Notes under the pieces: model-generated
The model's database searches: none
What the model was told of the DNA's origin: nothing
The model's input: only the letters and a program-made list of their open reading frames with translations
Made by a program: the position numbers and the translations under genes
Shown: positions 61,030 through 64,000 of the stretch, piece by piece
How the letters are laid out: every line of letters begins with the position of its first letter
How positions within the stretch are numbered: the stretch's first letter is position 1
Source: Closterium sp. NIES-65
Lineage: Eukaryota > Streptophyta > Zygnematophyceae > Desmidiales > Closteriaceae
NCBI GenBank assembly: GCA_948144175.1
Contig: CANXME010000212.1
Coordinates: 434,001-498,000, forward strand
Direction: 5' to 3'
DNA: 64,000 bases

Positions 61030-64000
61030 ATGGTAGGAGCCGTAGGTGACGCGGGGGTGGTGGACACCCTAGAGGCACGGTTGGAGAACGCGAGGAGGAA
61101 GCACGAGGCCAACGAGTATGGCGACTTGTCCTGGTCGGTCGTCGAGGCTGGACTCCGCTCCATGTGGGCGACGGAGCACCCGTCTCGACCTGCCTCTCCT
61201 CGTCCGGTGAACAACGAAGGCGGCGTCGACGTGGGCGTCAACGCCGGTGGTGGTCAAGTCGGCAGCAGTGCTGGAGGCACGTCGAAACAGAGAGGTGTGA
61301 TACACGCCGGTGAAGTCGGCGGCGTTCAAACGCGAGGGATGCAGTCGTCGGCGGCTGCAGGCTCCTCGCATGGCGACGCTGGTGGGCGTCGAAGTGGGCT
61401 GTCGCCTATGTCGGCGTCCCAGGTGACGGCAGGTGGGATTGCGCCGAGCTACGGCTACTTCAAGTTTACGCCGGACAGGATCTCGGTCACCCCTCCGCTG
61501 GTCGGTCGACCCGACATTCTCACCTGGAAGGAAGCCATCGAGCCCCGGCTGGAGATGGCCGGGCTGATCGGCTTCGCCCGAGGGACCGTGGCGCCGCCGG
61601 GGGAGCACCACCCCGACCTGCGTGCGGAGTTTCGCGCCGTGCAGCTGTTGACCTTCACGGTCATCTCGCGGTGCTGCTCGCCGGGCGTGCAGATCGCCTT
61701 GAAGTGGTGCCGGGAGTACCTCGACGCCGGCCACCGGGCGTGGCATTTCATCGAGTCGACGTACCAGGTCACCGACGACCTGTTCATCGCCCAGCTGGAG
61801 GGACAACTGACGCACCTGCGTATGGGTGACGAGGAGAGTGCGACCGACTACTGCAACCGAGCCAGGCGAATTCTCGCCACCATCAGGATGGCCGGAGCGC
61901 AGTACTCCACGGCGTCGTATATCACCCATGTCATGCAGGGTCTCTCTAGCAGCTACAGCCTGCTGAAGCGGCTGTCTATGGCGCCGAGCACAAGGGCGAC
62001 GCTCAACGAGGACAACCTGACCTCGTATATCCTGCAGGACGAGGCGATGCAGGAGGCTGAGCGGTCGCAGGAGCTCTTGGCGCAGGCGAACTTGGTCACC
62101 TCAGCGAAGCAAGGAGGCCGACCGGGACAGAGCGGGCAGTCTGGCGGTGGTGGTAGCAGTGGCTGGAAGCCGGCCAAGGAGGTCGACAAGAAGAAGTCGG
62201 CCAAGGACGGCGGTCGAGGCGGAGGAGGTCGACGACGGGAGTGCTGGATCTGCCGCAGTCCCGATCACCTCTCCTTTGAGTGTCCCGACCGCAGTGACTC
62301 CGACGACGACGACAAGGGCGGCCGCGGGAGGTCTGGCAGCCGTCGTCCACGTCGTGGAGGCAACCAACCGCGCAAGGAGAAGCAGTCGACCAAGACATCG
62401 ACTTTGGCGAAGGACGCCGACTCCGTTGCAGGCGGCAAGGGGCGAGACGACAAGACGGCGTCGTGCTCGCTGGTAAGCGTCGTGGAGCCGACCATCTCTC
62501 TGGCGCCGGAGGCCGGAGAGGACTTCCAGGCGGTGGCGGCGGCTGTGCAGGCGAACCCGGCGGTGGTCCTGCTCGACAGCGGTTGCTCCCACCACCTGAT
62601 GGGGACGAAGGAAGCCTTCGTCAACTTGCAGCCGAGCGGCGTCATCAGGCATGTGCGCGGCTTCAATGGGGCGCTGCAGGATGTCTAGGGCTGCGGCACC
62701 ATCGCCCTGCAAGGAGAGGCCGGGAAGGAGGTGCTCATCCATGACGTGTTGTACGTCCCGGGTGTGCGAGCCAACCTACTGTCGGCCGGCCAGCTGAAGG
62801 AGCATGGCGTGAAGCTGTAGGAGGACGGAGACGGCATGTTGCTCGTCTCGGCAGCAGGGGAGGTGCTCGGGCGGGCGACGTACTCTGGACGAGTCCTCTG
62901 CACCGACCTGCGCCCCTGCGCGACGAGGTCGACGCCGCCCACGACGGAGGTGGTGGCTCTGCGGGCGATCGTCTCGAAGACGATGTCGACGCCGGACCGG
63001 ATGCATGCAAGGCTTGCGCATGTCTGCATGGACACCATACGGAGCTCGGCGAAGAACGAGGTCGCCATTGGGCTGGACCTCAAGTCGGCGACGGACGCCG
63101 ACTCTCCGTGTGTCTCGTGCGTCGGTGGGAAACTGGCGCGGCACACCTTCCCCGACCAAGGCTCCGACGCCGACGACGTGCTCGCCGTCGTGCACATTGA
63201 CCTGTGCGGGCCGTTTCGCGTGGCTGCCAAGGATGGCAGCCTGTACTTCTTGCTGCTGAAGGACCGCAAGACCCGCTACGTGTGGGTGAAGCCGGTCGCC
63301 AAGAAGTCCGATACGTTGCAGGCGTTCGTACAGTGGCTGGCGGTGGCTGAGCGGCAGACGAAGAAGTCGGTGTTGATGCTGCGCTCAGACCGGGGAGGGG
63401 AGTTCCTCGGGAAGCAGTTCACCGACTTCGTGAACGACAAGGGGATCGTCCACGACCTGACCTGCCCATATACCCCGCAGCAAAACGGCATGGCAGAGCG
63501 GGAGATGAGGACGGTGGTAGAGTCGGTGCGGACAATGCTGCTGCACATGGGCGCGCAGCACCACTGGTGGCACCTCGCTCTGCGGCAGGCCGTCTGGGTC
63601 CGCAACTGCCTGGAGAGGTCGACGCTGCCGCCGGGGACGACGCTGTACCAGCTGCTGACAGGGAAGAAGCCCGACTTGTCGCTGGCGCGGGTGTGGGGCT
63701 GCATGGCGCAGTTCCTTGTCCCTGAGCCGCAGCGTGGTGGGAAGCTGAAGCCGAATGCCAGGTGGGGCCTGCACCTTGGCGTGTCGGCGGCGAGCAAGGG
63801 CTGGGAGCTCCTTGACGTCGCCACTGACCGGGTGGTCACCACGTCGGATGTGGTGTTCTACGAGGAGCTGTCGCTGGCCGAGTGGAAGACGGAGCATGGG
63901 CTGGTGTCCGGCCGCTTGCCGCCCTCTGACACCTCGTCGGCGACGCTGCCGCTGCTTGCCGAGGTCGGTGAGCTTGCTGCTGAGGACGTAGAGGACGTCC
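61030..64000 (+). pseudogene. E12 Gag-protease-integrase of the second copia lineage, runs off window
   Basis: From the ATG at 61030: UBN2-type Gag (ILTWKEAIEPRLEMAGLIGF ... MGDEESATDYCNRARRILAT), then a classic zinc knuckle C-X2-C-X4-H-X4-C (62242-62283, CWICRSPDHLSFEC), retropepsin LLDSGCSHHL (Asp at 62575-62577), and integrase: LAHVCMDT ... CVSC, HIDLCGPF (about 63196), RSDRGGEFLG (about 63382) and NGMAEREMR (about 63487). It continues through RVWGCMAQFLVPEP to the edge, where RT should follow. Only two lesions were found, TAG at 62686-62688 and TAG at 62818-62820. E6 is an RT-RNase H fragment of the same lineage. Confidence 0.87.

Noticed and set aside
61030..64000. E12 as a retrovirus-like element with an envelope gene
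   Set aside because: Integrase lies before RT in the lineage (E6 supplies RT-RNase H) and no envelope-like frame is seen; it is an ordinary copia type.

Overview
The window is nuclear DNA from a eukaryote of the green lineage. The non-transposon sequence includes a plant-type subtilase remnant and a spliced, membrane-anchored, plant-type FkbM methyltransferase-like gene. Almost everything else is Ty1/copia LTR retrotransposons whose primer binding sites fit plant initiator tRNA-Met. The GC-rich, low-complexity style of the elements would fit a streptophyte alga, but that placement is inference. I see no prokaryotic genes, no CRISPR array and no tRNA or rRNA gene.

Layout. E1 (minus, 1-5686) is a copia element with an open gag-pol frame running off the left edge; it is inserted in the gag of a relative, E2 (minus, 5687-6914). 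A perfect 90-bp-arm palindrome (6920-7114) separates E2 from E3 (plus, 7115-14179), a near-identical inverted relative of E1 that lacks its 5' LTR. A broken subtilase follows (14180-15156). E4 (plus, 15217-22812) has its 5' LTR split by a complete 1.4-kb non-autonomous element, E5 (15264-16690, TSD TAGAC). E4 is fused to E6 (22813-24523), a reverse transcriptase fragment of a second copia lineage, which in turn abuts a truncated pogo/Tigger-like transposase (24524-25280, minus).

From 26231 to 36846 lies an FkbM-like host gene on the minus strand. E7 (29607-36839) is inserted at its start codon, its last exon is partly repeated in tandem, and it carries an in-frame stop. Further right the host DNA carries E8 (minus, 37394-44896, almost identical LTRs), E9 (minus, 45393-55176, TSD GATTC) with E10 (plus, 47601-about 51441) nested in it, the last exon of a second FkbM-like copy (56075-56372), and E11 (minus, from 56538). 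E12 (plus, from 59815, the same lineage as E6) interrupts E11 and runs off the right edge.

The E1/E3 family has LTRs of about 107-139 bp, a long GC-rich repeat leader, and one frame in the order Gag, retropepsin, integrase, reverse transcriptase, RNase H. Most copies are dead: stops are mainly TAG, often in place of CAG, and there are single-base frameshifts. The most interesting signals are a leader segment of about 50 nt after the PBS that looks like an extended complement of initiator tRNA-Met, a short LREWY peptide module recurring in Gag and in the integrase-RT linker, an unusual expanded zinc knuckle, and two elements (E4, E9) in which the Gag N-terminal domain is missing and a Pro/Gln repeat sits in its place.
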